64,000 bases of DNA from Psychrobacter immobilis (GTDB lineage: Bacteria > Pseudomonadota > Gammaproteobacteria > Pseudomonadales > Moraxellaceae): positions 1 to 64,000 of the forward strand of contig NZ_CAJHAD010000018.1 of the NCBI RefSeq assembly GCF_904846285.1. Direction: 5' to 3'. Shown in pieces: positions 9,458 through 19,898 of the stretch (within the stretch, counting starts at the first letter, position 1; the number at the start of each line of letters is the position of its first letter). The notes beneath the pieces were generated by a model. It saw nothing but the letters and a program-made list of their open reading frames with translations. It ran no database searches and had not been told where the DNA came from. Position numbers and translations under genes: made by a program.

Positions 9458-12400
9458 TTGAAAGATTTACTCGATATCATGCAAAGCCCTACCGGCAACG
9501 GTAACCAAGAGTTTGATAGTATTCAAATTACCTTAGCCTCACCTGATGTGATTAAATCATGGTCACATGGTGAAGTTAAAAAACCAGAAACGATTAACTA
9601 TCGTACGTTTAAGCCTGAGCGTGATGGTCTATTCTGTGCCAAAATCTTTGGTCCAGTAAAAGACTTTGAGTGTTTATGTGGTAAATACAAACGCCGTAAG
9701 TTCCAAGGTGTTATTTGTGAAAAATGTGGCGTTGAAGTCACGACTGCTAAAGTTCGTCGCGATCGCATGGGTCATATTGACCTAGCTAGCCCTGTTGCGC
9801 ACATTTGGTTCCTAAAATCATTACCAAGCCGCATTGGTTTGTTACTTGATATGACGCTTCGTGATATCGAACGCGTCCTATATTTTGAAAGCTATATCGT
9901 GACTGAGCCTGGTTTAACTTCTTTAGAGAAGTACCAGTTGCTTGATGATGAAGATTATTATAAAGCGCTTGAAGAGTTTGGTGATGAATTCGTTGCCAAG
10001 ATGGGTGCAGAAGCCATCCAAGACTTATTAAAAGACATCGATTTAGATATCGAAATTGATGAGTTGCGTGAAGCGATTCCGCAAACTGGTTCTGAAACCA
10101 AGCTTAAAAAGATGTCTAAGCGTCTTAAATTATTAGAAGCGTTCCGTGATTCTAATAATAAGCCTGAATGGATGGTCATGACCATCTTGCCAGTACTACC
10201 ACCAGATTTGCGTCCGCTAGTACCACTAGAAGGCGGTCGCTTTGCGACATCAGATCTAAATGATTTATATCGCCGCGTGATTAACCGTAACAACCGCCTA
10301 AAGCGTCTGTTAGAGCTAAGTGCCCCTGATATCATCGTACGTAACGAAAAACGTATGTTGCAAGAATCAGTCGATGCTTTGCTTGATAACGGTCGTCGCG
10401 GTCGTGCGATTACAGGTAGTAACAAGCGTCCATTGAAATCCTTGGCAGATATGATCAAAGGTAAGCAAGGTCGTTTCCGTCAAAACTTACTTGGTAAACG
10501 TGTTGATTACTCTGGTCGTTCGGTAATCGTTGTTGGTCCAACCCTACGTCTACATCAGTGTGGTCTACCGAAGAAAATGGCACTTGAGCTATTCAAGCCA
10601 TTTACTTATAACAAATTATTATCACACGGTTTAGCAACGACGATTAAAGCTGCTAAAAAGATGGTAGAACGTGAAGAGCCACAAGTGTGGGATATGCTGG
10701 CCATGGTTATCCGTGAGCATCCAGTACTGTTGAACCGTGCGCCAACGCTTCATAGATTGGGCTTGCAAGCATTTGAGCCAGTATTAATCGAAGGTAAAGC
10801 AATCCAATTGCATCCTTTGGTTTGTACCGCGTTTAACGCTGACTTTGATGGTGACCAAATGGCCGTTCACGTGCCATTGACCCTAGAAGCACAGCTTGAA
10901 TCACGTGTATTGATGATGTCGACTAACAACATCTTGTCGCCTGCCAACGGTGAGCCAATTATCGTCCCATCACAAGATGTGGTATTGGGTTTGTACTATA
11001 TCAGCCGATCGTCAATCAATTCTAAAGGCGAGGGCATGATTTTTGCCACCGTTAATGAAGCATTGCGCGCGATTGGTTCAAACGATTTGCATGTAAACGC
11101 TAAGATTAAAGTACGTGTGACTGAAACGCATATCGACGAAGAAGGTAATGAGACTAAAGAAGTCAAGTTACAAGATACCGTCGCTGGTCGCCTACTTATC
11201 TGGAACATCATGCCTAAAGGTATGTCGTTCGATGAGTGTAACGAAGAGATGACGAAGAAAAACATCTCTAAATTGATTAACTCTTGCTACCGTAAAGTTG
11301 GCGTGAAAGAAAGTGTTATGTTTGCTGACCAATTGATGTATCTTGGTTTTGCCCAAGCAACACTATCTGGCGTGTCTATCGGTATCGATGACATGGTCAT
11401 TCCACCATTGAAAAAGCAAATCATTGAAACCGCAGAAGGCGAAGTTCGCGAGATCGAAGATCAATTCGAGCAAGGTTTTGTGACTGCCGGTGAGCGTTAT
11501 AATAAAGTGGTTGATATCTGGTCACGTACCAATGACAAAGTCGCCAAAGCGATGATGGACAACTTAGCCACTGACAAAATCATGAATGCTAAAGGTGAGG
11601 AAGAAGAGCAGAAGTCATTCAACTCTATCTTTATCATGTCAGATTCTGGTGCTCGTGGTAGTGCGGCCCAGATTCGTCAGTTGGCAGGTATGCGTGGTTT
11701 GATGGCAAAACCGGATGGCTCAATTATCGAAACGCCGATTAAAGCCAACTTCCGTGAAGGTTTGACCGTACTTCAGTACTTTATCTCAACGCATGGTGCC
11801 CGTAAGGGTCTTGCGGATACGGCACTGAAAACCGCTAACTCGGGTTACTTGACTCGTCGTTTAGTTGACGTGGCACAGGATTTGGTTATTACTAGTGAAG
11901 ACTGTGGTACTGAGCAAGGTTTGCTCATGAAGCCACATATTCAAGGTGGTGAGATCATTGAGAAGCTCGGTGAGCTAGTACTTGGTCGTGTAACCGCTCG
12001 TGATGTAACCTATAACGATGATGCTGATAAAGTATTGATTCCAGCAGGTACCTTGATCGATGAGCATTGGGTAAATGTGCTTGATAGTAATGCGATTGAT
12101 GATATCTGGGTACGTTCAGTGATTACCTGTGATATCGAGCATGGCGTTTGTTCACAGTGTTATGGTCGTGACCTTGCACGTGGTCATCAAGTTAATATCG
12201 GCGAGTCAGTCGGTGTTATGGCAGCGCAGTCTATCGGTGAGCCTGGTACTCAGTTAACGATGCGTACTTTCCACGTTGGTGGAGCGGCGAGCTCTGCGTC
12301 TGTGGACAATAGCATCTCAGCACGTAATGCTGGTCAAGTGCACTTTGAAAACATGAAAACGGTGCAACATACCGATGGTCATTTGGTTATCGTGTCGCGT

Positions 12401-13678
12401 TCAGCTGAACTGGCATTGACTGATGAGCTTGGTCGTGAGCGTGAGCGCTATAAAGTTCCTTATGGTTCAAGCGTGCTTGTGAAAAACGAAGAGCAAGTTG
12501 AAGGCGGTCAAACCATTGCTAAATGGGATCCGCACACGCATCCAATTATTACCGAGTTCGCTGGTACCGCACGCTTCAGTGATATTACTGATGGTTTAAC
12601 GGCAACGGTAAAAGTTGATGATGCGACCGGTATGAGCTCGTTTGAGATTCTAGCGACTCGTGACCGTTCAAGTTCAGCCAAAGACTTACGTCCGGCGATT
12701 ATCTTGAACACTGACGAAGGTAAAGAAGTGGTTTACTTCTTGCCAGCTGAAACCATCATTCGCGTTAGTGACGGTGAAAAAGTAGCAGCCGGTTCGATCT
12801 TAGGCCGTGTACCACAAGCGTCTTCAGGTACCAAAGATATTACCGGTGGTCTACCACGTGTTGCTGATTTGTTTGAAGCACGTCGTCCAAAAGATCACGC
12901 TATCATGGCAGAGATGTCAGGTGTCGTGAGCTTTGGTAAAGAGACCAAAGGCAAAAACCGCTTCATCATTACCAATGAAGATGGCGAGATTCATGAAGAG
13001 CTGATCCCAAAATGGCGTCAAATCAACGTCTTCGAAAACGAGACCGTTGCTCGTGGTGAGGTTATCGCTGATGGTCCACAAAACCCGCACGATATCCTAC
13101 GTCTGAAAGGACAAACTGCGCTTGCTGACTATATCGTTAACGAAGTACAGGACGTTTATCGTCTGCAAGGCGTGAAAATCAACGATAAGCACATCGAAGT
13201 TATCATTCGTCAGATGCTGCGCAAAGTTGAAGTAACAGATGGCGGCGATTCAAGTCACTTTAAAGGCGATCAGGTTGAATATGCTGATATCAAAGCGTTG
13301 AATGCTAAACTGGAAGCGGAAGATAAATTCCCAGTTAAGTATGAGCGTCAACTACTGGGTATTACCAAAGCAAGTCTGGCAACAGAAAGCTTTATCTCAG
13401 CAGCGTCATTCCAGGAAACAACGCGTGTCCTAACCGCAGCTGCCGTGACTGGTAAAGTGGATGAGCTACGTGGTCTGAAAGAAAACGTCGTTGTTGGTCG
13501 CTTGATTCCTGCCGGTACTGGTCTGGCTTATCATAAAGCCCGTAAAGAAAAAGCGGAGCAAAAACTGCAAGATAAAGATTTGAATGCAGCGTTTGATATG
13601 ACAGCAAGTACTGATAGCACAGATTTTGCAAGCTTCGATGAAGCGTTTGCCCAAGAGCTTAATCAAGGCAATCATTAA
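9458..13678 (+). CDS. rpoC: DNA-directed RNA polymerase subunit beta'
   Basis: Catalytic beta' subunit, 1406 residues (E. coli 1407). The N-terminal zinc ribbon shows [20 protein letters not shown] (about residues 70-90). The catalytic loop NADFDGDQ is at 460-467 with the three Asp that bind Mg2+. A second zinc-binding group lies near residue 890 ([11 protein letters not shown]). The start is TTG at 9458: CGGAGAAG lies just upstream and the protein then begins [11 protein letters not shown], the expected beta' N-terminus, so an ATG further in would cut conserved sequence. A terminator follows at 13712. Confidence 0.98.
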   Translation: MKDLLDIMQSPTGNGNQEFDSIQITLASPDVIKSWSHGEVKKPETINYRTFKPERDGLFCAKIFGPVKDFECLCGKYKRRKFQGVICEKCGVEVTTAKVRRDRMGHIDLASPVAHIWFLKSLPSRIGLLLDMTLRDIERVLYFESYIVTEPGLTSLEKYQLLDDEDYYKALEEFGDEFVAKMGAEAIQDLLKDIDLDIEIDELREAIPQTGSETKLKKMSKRLKLLEAFRDSNNKPEWMVMTILPVLPPDLRPLVPLEGGRFATSDLNDLYRRVINRNNRLKRLLELSAPDIIVRNEKRMLQESVDALLDNGRRGRAITGSNKRPLKSLADMIKGKQGRFRQNLLGKRVDYSGRSVIVVGPTLRLHQCGLPKKMALELFKPFTYNKLLSHGLATTIKAAKKMVEREEPQVWDMLAMVIREHPVLLNRAPTLHRLGLQAFEPVLIEGKAIQLHPLVCTAFNADFDGDQMAVHVPLTLEAQLESRVLMMSTNNILSPANGEPIIVPSQDVVLGLYYISRSSINSKGEGMIFATVNEALRAIGSNDLHVNAKIKVRVTETHIDEEGNETKEVKLQDTVAGRLLIWNIMPKGMSFDECNEEMTKKNISKLINSCYRKVGVKESVMFADQLMYLGFAQATLSGVSIGIDDMVIPPLKKQIIETAEGEVREIEDQFEQGFVTAGERYNKVVDIWSRTNDKVAKAMMDNLATDKIMNAKGEEEEQKSFNSIFIMSDSGARGSAAQIRQLAGMRGLMAKPDGSIIETPIKANFREGLTVLQYFISTHGARKGLADTALKTANSGYLTRRLVDVAQDLVITSEDCGTEQGLLMKPHIQGGEIIEKLGELVLGRVTARDVTYNDDADKVLIPAGTLIDEHWVNVLDSNAIDDIWVRSVITCDIEHGVCSQCYGRDLARGHQVNIGESVGVMAAQSIGEPGTQLTMRTFHVGGAASSASVDNSISARNAGQVHFENMKTVQHTDGHLVIVSRSAELALTDELGRERERYKVPYGSSVLVKNEEQVEGGQTIAKWDPHTHPIITEFAGTARFSDITDGLTATVKVDDATGMSSFEILATRDRSSSAKDLRPAIILNTDEGKEVVYFLPAETIIRVSDGEKVAAGSILGRVPQASSGTKDITGGLPRVADLFEARRPKDHAIMAEMSGVVSFGKETKGKNRFIITNEDGEIHEELIPKWRQINVFENETVARGEVIADGPQNPHDILRLKGQTALADYIVNEVQDVYRLQGVKINDKHIEVIIRQMLRKVEVTDGGDSSHFKGDQVEYADIKALNAKLEAEDKFPVKYERQLLGITKASLATESFISAASFQETTRVLTAAAVTGKVDELRGLKENVVVGRLIPAGTGLAYHKARKEKAEQKLQDKDLNAAFDMTASTDSTDFASFDEAFAQELNQGNH

Positions 13679-13711
13679 TCTGAGTCAAGCTTAGTTTTTT
13701 CCTTAATAAAA

Positions 13712-13737
13712 AAGCCAGCCTAAGTTGCTGGCTTTTT
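13712..13737 (+). terminator. Terminator of the rpoBC operon
   Basis: AAGCCAGC and GCTGGCTT pair around a 7-nt loop, flanked by A and T tracts ending in six T. It begins 34 nt after the rpoC stop. Confidence 0.9.
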
Positions 13738-13885
13738 TGTGCCTTTAAGAAAATGAAGCATAACGGGTTATTTTCTTAGGAAGTTACTTAAGAAAATAGT
13801 ACACTGCAATAAAGTAGCTTTATAAAACAGTCATAGCTGTTTGAATAACAGCTCATCATCATTAACAATTAACAAGGAAAGACGC

Positions 13886-14413
13886 ATGGCAGGTAAGACT
13901 CGCGTTGCCAAATACCAAGCTGATCGTACCAATCAAAAGCTATATTTTTGTCGTTTGGCTTGTCAGGCGGCAAGTAATACCAGCGATAAACAGTTATATC
14001 AAGCCCATTGTGAAACAGCTATTTTTCATTTATATGGGACATATCTTGCTTTTGTGCAAGAGCTTGGGCACTTTTATGGCTTGAATATGACGGCGCCGAC
14101 ATTGACATATATAGAAGAAGCACTTAGCACACGTACCCAAGTATCGCCCGAAGTGCAGCGCTTACAACAGCTACAGCAACAAGGTTTTTTAGCCAATATA
14201 GAGCATGCTTATCAGCGTTGTCTCTATGCGGTATTGCCTGATACTGTAATAAGTGACAAGGCAGATGGTGAGACTAAAGAAGCGCCTGACCTGATTGTGA
14301 ATGTGGTAACGTTATCAAATCAGTGGTTGCCAGATGAGGCAACCATCCGTGAATGGCGTCAGCAGTTTAGGGAGCTGATTGAACAGCTGCGTGCGGGTAT
14401 GGTAGAGTTTTAA
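13886..14413 (+). CDS. DUF6586-family-like protein
   Basis: A 175-residue soluble protein of unknown function. The opening MAGKTRVAKYQADRTNQKLY resembles small Pseudomonas/Moraxellaceae proteins grouped as DUF6586, which share a basic N-terminus with TNQKLYF; this is from memory and moderately sure. No membrane segment or catalytic motif is visible, and it looks largely helical. The ATG at 13886 is preferred over an in-frame start 45 nt upstream because AAGGAAAG lies 5-12 nt before it. It stands alone between rpoC and the convergent mrcA. Confidence 0.6.
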   Translation: MAGKTRVAKYQADRTNQKLYFCRLACQAASNTSDKQLYQAHCETAIFHLYGTYLAFVQELGHFYGLNMTAPTLTYIEEALSTRTQVSPEVQRLQQLQQQGFLANIEHAYQRCLYAVLPDTVISDKADGETKEAPDLIVNVVTLSNQWLPDEATIREWRQQFRELIEQLRAGMVEF

Positions 14414-14420
14414 TATCATT

Positions 14421-14449
14421 AGCAGATTAGCAGATTAGCAGATTAGCAG
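14421..14449. repeat. Short tandem repeat, 8-bp unit AGCAGATT
   Basis: Three and a half perfect copies of AGCAGATT directly after the stop of the 13886 gene. Slippage-prone, but outside coding sequence. Confidence 0.9.
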
Positions 14450-14506
14450 CCGTTATAATTAATAGGCTTTCACTACATAAATGAGCTTTAAGAGCGCATA
14501 GAAATA

Positions 14507-14538
14507 TCCTACGCAGTAGACTGAGTAGGACATTTTTT
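14507..14538 (+). terminator. Possible terminator after the DUF6586-like gene
   Basis: TCCTAC (14507-14512) pairs with GTAGGA (14525-14530), with partial internal pairing, followed by CATTTTTT. The stem is short, so this is a moderate call. Confidence 0.5.
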
Positions 14539-14568
14539 ATTGAAGTATTAGGCAAAACCCCAGTTAAT

Positions 14569-17265
14569 TTATTCTGGCATTGGCGGCATACGCTCAACTG
14601 GTGTTGCTGCTAAGGGCTTATTTTGAGAATTGCTATCGTTATTACGGTTTGGCTTGGGTTTTTCAGCGGCTGGACGATTTTGAATTTGTTCTTCAGCCGG
14701 TTTAGGCGTCGGTGGCTTACGTTGCTGGGTTGTGGTCTTTACCGGTTTTTCTGATTTGCCGTCATCGGCAGTGTCGTCTTCAAGCTCAGCAGCCCCTTCA
14801 TCCATCATCTCTATAATAGTCTGTTTTTGTTTTTTTGATTTAGCACGGTTATTAATAGAAACCCATTGGCTAGGGGTATCCTTAAGCTGTGCTTTCATAA
14901 AGTCCATCCATACCGGCAGCGCTGCTACGCCACCATACTCACGGCGACCCAGCGTTGATGGCTGATCAAACCCCATCCAGACGACCGTGGCATTGGTAGG
15001 ATGAAAACCTGCAAACCAGGCATCTTTCGCCTCATTCGTCGTCCCCGTTTTACCACCAATATCATCACGCCCTAGGGCTCTGGCTTTAAAAGCCGTACCG
15101 CGCTGGATGACATCGCGTAAAATATCTGCCATCTCGAAAGCCACTCTGGGCTTTAAAATACGCGGCGCTTGCTCAGCACGGACGTACTGTATGACTGGGG
15201 CTTTTAGGCGATCTGAATCTGGGCTTGCATCATAAATATTCAAATTAAGCGCTTTATCATCTTTTGCTTCAGTATCACTGTTCTTTGCATCGATATCAGC
15301 ATCAAGCTCTTTGTCTACTGCTTTATCTTTAGGGCTAACCTTTTTATCTTTAGCAGCAGCTTTATTTTCTGCTTCTATTTTTGCCTCATAATCTTTAATC
15401 AGCTTTTTGTTAACATCTTCAAGCTGCTCATTGAAGCATAAGGCACAAGCCTGCTGCGGATTGGCCTGAAATAACAGTTTATTATTATAGTTATAAATTT
15501 GATCGATGAAGTAAGGCTGGATACGGTGCCCACCGTTAGCAAAGGTTGAATAAGCTGTTGCCATTTGTAATGGCGTTGCTTGCCCAGCGCCTAATGCCAA
15601 TGATAAAGTTGTAGGTAGCTTTTCTTTATCAAGACCAAACTCATCTAATAAATTGCGTGCATCGGAGATACCAATGGATTGCAACAAACGAATAGACACT
15701 AGGTTACGAGATAAATAAAGCCCGCGGCGCAAGGTGATATCACCCAAAAAACGCCCATCAGAATTCTTTGGTTTCCAGTCACCTACTTGAATAGGGCGGT
15801 CTGAGACAATACTGTCTGGACGATAGCCTTTTTCTAATGCAGCGGTATAAACAAGCGGTTTAATCGTCGAGCCGGGTTGACGCCAGCCTTGCAGCGCGCG
15901 ATTAAACTTACTGTGATTAAAGTCAAAACCACCCACTAAGGCTCGAACCGCGCCCGTTTCAGGATTTAGAGAAACCAAGCTGCCTTGCACTTTAGGGATT
16001 TGACCCAACTGCCAACCACCGTTAGTAGTAGGCATCAGGCGTACGATATCATTTTTGCTCACAATCTGACTGGCGTTACTTGGAAAATATCCGATTCGAT
16101 CGGCAGAAATGTATTTGCGCGCCCAGCTCATATCAGACCAGTTAACCGTTACATTCTCACCAGAGGGCATGGTCGCTTCAAAGCTGCGAGAATTTACCTT
16201 GGTCACTTTGGCCGGAGACATATTGCTATAGCGACTAAAGTTCTCAAGCGGTTCGCCATTGGCTTCTGCCCCGCGCCAGCCATGACGGTGTTCATAAGCA
16301 ACCAAACCTGCTAGTACCGCTGATTCTGCCGCTTTTTGCGCTTCACTATCAACAGTCAAACGCACCCGCCACCCGCCATGCATCACCTGCTCACCATAAC
16401 GGTCAACCAAGGCTGAACGTGTCATTTCTGCTAGATAAGGCATATTCATATCAAGTTTTTCTTGATAAAGATTAATGCCAATAGGGGCGTTAATGGCTTC
16501 GTCGTGTTGAGCTTTATCGATATAACCAAGCTCATGCATGCGTCCAATAATCCAGTTACGGCGGGTGAGGGCGCGGCTAGGATTAGCAACAGGATTGTAT
16601 TTAGAAGGGGCTTTTGGCAGGCCTGCTAGCATGGCCATTTCAGCAACGGTCAGGTTCTCTAGAGATTTACTGTAGTATTTTTTGGCCGCAGCTCGGATAC
16701 CATAAGCGCCTTCACCTAAATAGATTTTATTGACATATAAGGTAAGAATCTCATTTTTGCTCAACTCGTCTTCAATTTTACGCGCTAAAAACAGCTCTGT
16801 GAGCTTACGATTTAAAGTACGCTCTGAGCTTAAAAAATAGTTTTTGGCAACCTGCATAGTAATGGTAGAGCCACCGGTTTGACTATCGTCGTCGGTCACA
16901 ACTTCGGTGACAGCGCGACCAAGACCTTTAATACTAATACCGCTATGTTGAAAAAACGACGAGTCTTCTGCTGCTAAAAAAGCATTGGTTAAACCTTTAG
17001 GGATTTCTTCAAAAGTAACCGGTAACGACAGACGATTGCCATACTGACCAATGAGCTTGTCATCACTACTATAAATCTGTAATGGCATCTCTAAACTTGC
17101 GGTTTTAATTTCTTGAATGCTTGGTAAGGTTGGCGATAAATACATCGCCATGCCATAAAACCCAATCGGTACAGCAAGGGCTAAAATGAGCGCCAATGCT
17201 AAGCAGGCGATGAAAAGCCCCACCAAAAAGTGAATGAGACGAGCGGTAGCATTTTTTTTGGTCAT
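14569..17265 (-). CDS. mrcA: Penicillin-binding protein 1A (bifunctional class A PBP)
   Basis: Inner-membrane enzyme that polymerises glycan strands (GT51 domain) and cross-links peptides (transpeptidase). The 898-residue protein has a membrane anchor at about 10-35, the GT51 motif EDSSFFQHSG near 85-95 with its catalytic Glu, and AAKKYYSKSL. In the transpeptidase domain the SxxK motif is in QPGSTIKP, SxN is YLSRNL, and KTG is GGKTGTTNEAKDAWFAG. A Lys/Asp/Glu-rich insertion of about 60 residues sits between SxN and KTG, and the tail of about 90 residues is Pro/Lys/Gln-rich. ATG at 17265 is chosen over an in-frame TTG five codons upstream. It is divergent from pilMNOPQ, as in Pseudomonas. Confidence 0.95.
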   Translation of the reverse strand: MTKKNATARLIHFLVGLFIACLALALILALAVPIGFYGMAMYLSPTLPSIQEIKTASLEMPLQIYSSDDKLIGQYGNRLSLPVTFEEIPKGLTNAFLAAEDSSFFQHSGISIKGLGRAVTEVVTDDDSQTGGSTITMQVAKNYFLSSERTLNRKLTELFLARKIEDELSKNEILTLYVNKIYLGEGAYGIRAAAKKYYSKSLENLTVAEMAMLAGLPKAPSKYNPVANPSRALTRRNWIIGRMHELGYIDKAQHDEAINAPIGINLYQEKLDMNMPYLAEMTRSALVDRYGEQVMHGGWRVRLTVDSEAQKAAESAVLAGLVAYEHRHGWRGAEANGEPLENFSRYSNMSPAKVTKVNSRSFEATMPSGENVTVNWSDMSWARKYISADRIGYFPSNASQIVSKNDIVRLMPTTNGGWQLGQIPKVQGSLVSLNPETGAVRALVGGFDFNHSKFNRALQGWRQPGSTIKPLVYTAALEKGYRPDSIVSDRPIQVGDWKPKNSDGRFLGDITLRRGLYLSRNLVSIRLLQSIGISDARNLLDEFGLDKEKLPTTLSLALGAGQATPLQMATAYSTFANGGHRIQPYFIDQIYNYNNKLLFQANPQQACALCFNEQLEDVNKKLIKDYEAKIEAENKAAAKDKKVSPKDKAVDKELDADIDAKNSDTEAKDDKALNLNIYDASPDSDRLKAPVIQYVRAEQAPRILKPRVAFEMADILRDVIQRGTAFKARALGRDDIGGKTGTTNEAKDAWFAGFHPTNATVVWMGFDQPSTLGRREYGGVAALPVWMDFMKAQLKDTPSQWVSINNRAKSKKQKQTIIEMMDEGAAELEDDTADDGKSEKPVKTTTQQRKPPTPKPAEEQIQNRPAAEKPKPNRNNDSNSQNKPLAATPVERMPPMPE

Positions 17266-17303
17266 AATCAGACTTATCAATTAAAATTTGCAACAGGTAG
17301 GAG

Positions 17304-17332
17304 ATTATACCTTGAACAAAATAGGCAAGTAA
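17304..17332 (-). promoter_or_regulatory. Promoter of mrcA
   Basis: On the minus strand a perfect TATAAT (17304-17309) lies 17 bases from a TTACTT -35 element (17327-17332). The predicted start gives a leader of about 30 nt before the mrcA ATG. Confidence 0.55.
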
Positions 17333-17373
17333 TAATAAATGTGTAAGTTAGCCTTAATAAGTAATTTAAATGC

Positions 17374-17402
17374 TTGAATCTATCTGTTAAGTAAAGTATT
17401 GT
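17374..17402 (+). promoter_or_regulatory. Possible promoter of the pil operon
   Basis: TTGAAT (17374-17379) and TATTGT (17397-17402) are spaced by 17 bases, 57 nt before the pilM start. Both hexamers are imperfect. Confidence 0.35.
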
Positions 17403-17458
17403 ACTAAATTATTACAAATAACTATCAGATTGTACACTTAACATAAGGTATAGAGTTT

Positions 17459-18514
17459 GTGAGGCTATTTACTTCTAAAAGTCGGCATTTGATTGGCGTG
17501 GATATTTGCACCACTTCAGTAAAGCTGGTTGACATCCAGCGTCAACAAGGCATATTTCATTTAAAATCTTACGGTATTGAAAGATTACCGGAAGGCGTAG
17601 TCGTTGACAAACTTATTGTAGACACTGAAGCTGTCGGTAATACCATAGCAAGCTTAGCACGTCGTTGCCAAGTTGCGGGTAGTAGTGCTGCTACTTCAGT
17701 TTCAGGCTCTGCCGTGATTACCAAAATCATAGATATGGATATGGTGCTTAATGATGTTGAGCGCGAAGCTCAGATTCGTTTGGATGCCGATCAATACGTC
17801 CCTTATCCATTAGAAGACGTTAATTTAGATTTTGAGGTATTGGGTCCTTCGCTTGTTAATGACAACATGGTGCAAGTTTTATTAGCAGCTTCTAGGTCGG
17901 AAAATGTTGACCAAAGAGTGGATGCTCTAACCTTTGGTGGTTTGCAAACCAAAGTGATGGATATCGAGTCGCATGCTATTGAGCGTGCCTTTGGTTTGAT
18001 GGCAGATAGCCTGCCAAATGTACCAGATTTAGTGGCAATCGTTGATATCGGTCATAACCAAACTACTTTATATGTTGCTAAAAATGGTGAGTTTATATAT
18101 AGTCGCGAACAATTATTTGGCGGCGTACAGCTTACTGAAGCGATACAAAATCGTTACGGATTATCCGCTGAAGAAGCAACCATCAGCAAACGCGAACGTA
18201 CTTTACCAGACGATTACTATCCTGATGTGTTGACCCCCTTTATAGAAAACACCATCCAACAGATTACACGCTCACTGCAGTTCTACTTCTCATCGAGCCA
18301 ATACAATAGTATTGACCATGTGGTACTTGCTGGTGGCAGTAGTTCTATTGCAGGACTTGCCGGTATGGCACAACAAAGATTGGGCGTTCCTGTAAGTATT
18401 GCTAATCCCTTTATCAACATGACCATTGCTCCGCATATCGATAATGAGCAATTGGCAGTTGATGCACCAAGCTTAATGGCCGCTTGCGGTCTTGCGTTAA
18501 GGAGCTTTGACTAA
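17459..18514 (+). CDS. pilM: Type IV pilus assembly protein PilM
   Basis: Cytoplasmic actin-like ATP-binding protein of the pilus inner-membrane alignment complex; it binds the N-terminus of PilN. The 351-residue protein (family about 354) has the actin-like phosphate-1 loop GVDICTTSVKLVD near residue 13, phosphate-2 VAIVDIGHNQTTLYV near residue 195, and the adenosine motif VVLAGGSSSIAGL near 285. The start is GTG with AAGG about 10 nt upstream. Its final bases overlap the pilN ATG by one base, indicating translational coupling. Confidence 0.95.
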   Translation: MRLFTSKSRHLIGVDICTTSVKLVDIQRQQGIFHLKSYGIERLPEGVVVDKLIVDTEAVGNTIASLARRCQVAGSSAATSVSGSAVITKIIDMDMVLNDVEREAQIRLDADQYVPYPLEDVNLDFEVLGPSLVNDNMVQVLLAASRSENVDQRVDALTFGGLQTKVMDIESHAIERAFGLMADSLPNVPDLVAIVDIGHNQTTLYVAKNGEFIYSREQLFGGVQLTEAIQNRYGLSAEEATISKRERTLPDDYYPDVLTPFIENTIQQITRSLQFYFSSSQYNSIDHVVLAGGSSSIAGLAGMAQQRLGVPVSIANPFINMTIAPHIDNEQLAVDAPSLMAACGLALRSFD

Positions 18515-19167
18515 TGGCTCGTATTAACTTATTGCCCTGGCGGCAAGAAGAGCGCGAACGTCGCAATAAAGAATTTATCACTTTAGTGGTGGCCGTTACT
18601 TTGCTTGCTCTATTAGCGGCATTCGCTTCATGGAGTTATTTTAATAATGAACTTGATGAACAATTAGATGCCAATACACTGATTGAACAGGAAAATGCTC
18701 GCCTAGATAAAGCTTTGGTAGAGATTGATAGCTTAGAGCAGCGCCGTGAAGATATCATCTCACGTATGCAGGTTATCCAAGATTTGCAGGGTCGACGCCC
18801 TGTTCCTGTGCGCTTATGGGATGATCTTGCCAAAGCGATGCCGCCAGCGCTTTATTTAAACAATTTAAAACGCGAAGGTGATGTACTTACATTGACAGGT
18901 CTTGCCGACAATCCAAATATTGTCTCTAGCTTGATTCGTAACCTGGATAGTAGCAAATGGATGGGTAACTCAGCTGTTAGTAATATACAGCAAAATATTA
19001 CTGCCTATGAAGCTGCGCCTGCTTTAGAAAATACGGTGACCACAGGTGAACAGCCGCGTCCTGTTTATCCTGAAGACAGTTATGTTCAGTTTGTCGTGAC
19101 GACCAAAGTACAGTCGGAAAAGGTTGAAGATGCTGATGCTAATACTGCGCTTGGAGGTGAGTTATGA
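18514..19167 (+). CDS. pilN: Type IV pilus assembly protein PilN
   Basis: Bitopic inner-membrane protein of the PilMNOP alignment complex. The 217 residues begin with MARINLLPWRQEERERR, the conserved cytoplasmic INLLPWR motif that docks onto PilM, then a membrane segment (about 22-42), a periplasmic coiled coil (about 50-95) and a ferredoxin-like fold that pairs with PilO. The C-terminus (about 165-217) is a loosely conserved acidic extension. It overlaps pilM by 1 nt and pilO by 4 nt. Confidence 0.95.
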   Translation: MARINLLPWRQEERERRNKEFITLVVAVTLLALLAAFASWSYFNNELDEQLDANTLIEQENARLDKALVEIDSLEQRREDIISRMQVIQDLQGRRPVPVRLWDDLAKAMPPALYLNNLKREGDVLTLTGLADNPNIVSSLIRNLDSSKWMGNSAVSNIQQNITAYEAAPALENTVTTGEQPRPVYPEDSYVQFVVTTKVQSEKVEDADANTALGGEL

Positions 19168-19898
19168 AACTGAGCCGTAAAAAAAGCCTTGTTAAGACCA
19201 AGAAGACTGCGGTAAGTGCTAAAAAGCAATTTGATCTGAATGAGTTTCGCCGTAGCTTTGAGTCCTTGGATGCGGAGAACTATGGCAGTTGGCCACTTCC
19301 CGTCAAAGTCACCGTGATTGGATTTATTATTGCTTTAATTGCTGCATTGTCATGGGCACTGCCGATTAGCAGTAAAATTGATGAGATTACTGCCGCTGAA
19401 AGTCAACAACAGACTTTGCTTGATAGCTACCGTGAGAAAGAATCACGGGCGCGCCATTTAAAAGCCTATCAAGCTCAAGTAATTCAAATGGAAACGGAGT
19501 TTAATACTTTACTCGACCAGCTACCAAAAGACACCCGCGTATCAGAATTGGTCGAAGGTATCAACATGACTGGCGTTGGCAGTAATATTCGTTTTCAAGA
19601 CATCTCCGTAGAGCCTGAGATTGAAAATGAATTCTTTATTGAGCAGCCTATTCGTATTGCAGCCTTAGGAGATTACCATCAGTTCGGTAGCTTCATCAGT
19701 GGACTTGCTGCTTTGCCGCGTATTATTACGATGCATGATTTTGAAGTCAGTAATCCACAGCCAACTTTAGATGTGTTGCCAGAGCTCAATCTGGTGCTAC
19801 AAACCAAAACGTATCGCTCAAAAGAAGCGGCTCCTGAAGGTGATGAAGCCGTCGCGACTGATGCTGCCGCTACAACTGATACTGCAGGAGGCAACTAA
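19164..19898 (+). CDS. pilO: Type IV pilus assembly protein PilO
   Basis: Partner of PilN in the inner-membrane alignment complex. The 244-residue protein has a basic cytoplasmic N-terminus of about 45 residues, one membrane segment (about 48-68, VTVIGFIIALIAALSWALP), a coiled coil (70-120) and a C-terminal ferredoxin-like domain (LDQLPKDTRVSELVEGI near 120-135; LGDYHQFGSFISGLAALPRI near 170-190). The Ala/Thr-rich tail is low complexity. The ATG overlaps the end of pilN and its stop overlaps the pilP ATG. Confidence 0.95.
   Translation: MKLSRKKSLVKTKKTAVSAKKQFDLNEFRRSFESLDAENYGSWPLPVKVTVIGFIIALIAALSWALPISSKIDEITAAESQQQTLLDSYREKESRARHLKAYQAQVIQMETEFNTLLDQLPKDTRVSELVEGINMTGVGSNIRFQDISVEPEIENEFFIEQPIRIAALGDYHQFGSFISGLAALPRIITMHDFEVSNPQPTLDVLPELNLVLQTKTYRSKEAAPEGDEAVATDAAATTDTAGGN

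Noticed and set aside
9958..10458. A 166-codon open frame on the minus strand inside rpoC
   Set aside because: It lies entirely antisense to a highly conserved gene, has no ribosome site and no recognisable protein features; it is a shadow of the rpoC codon pattern.
14569..17265. PBP1A insertion as a frameshift or pseudogene sign
   Set aside because: The reading frame is continuous and all catalytic motifs are intact on both sides of the insertion.
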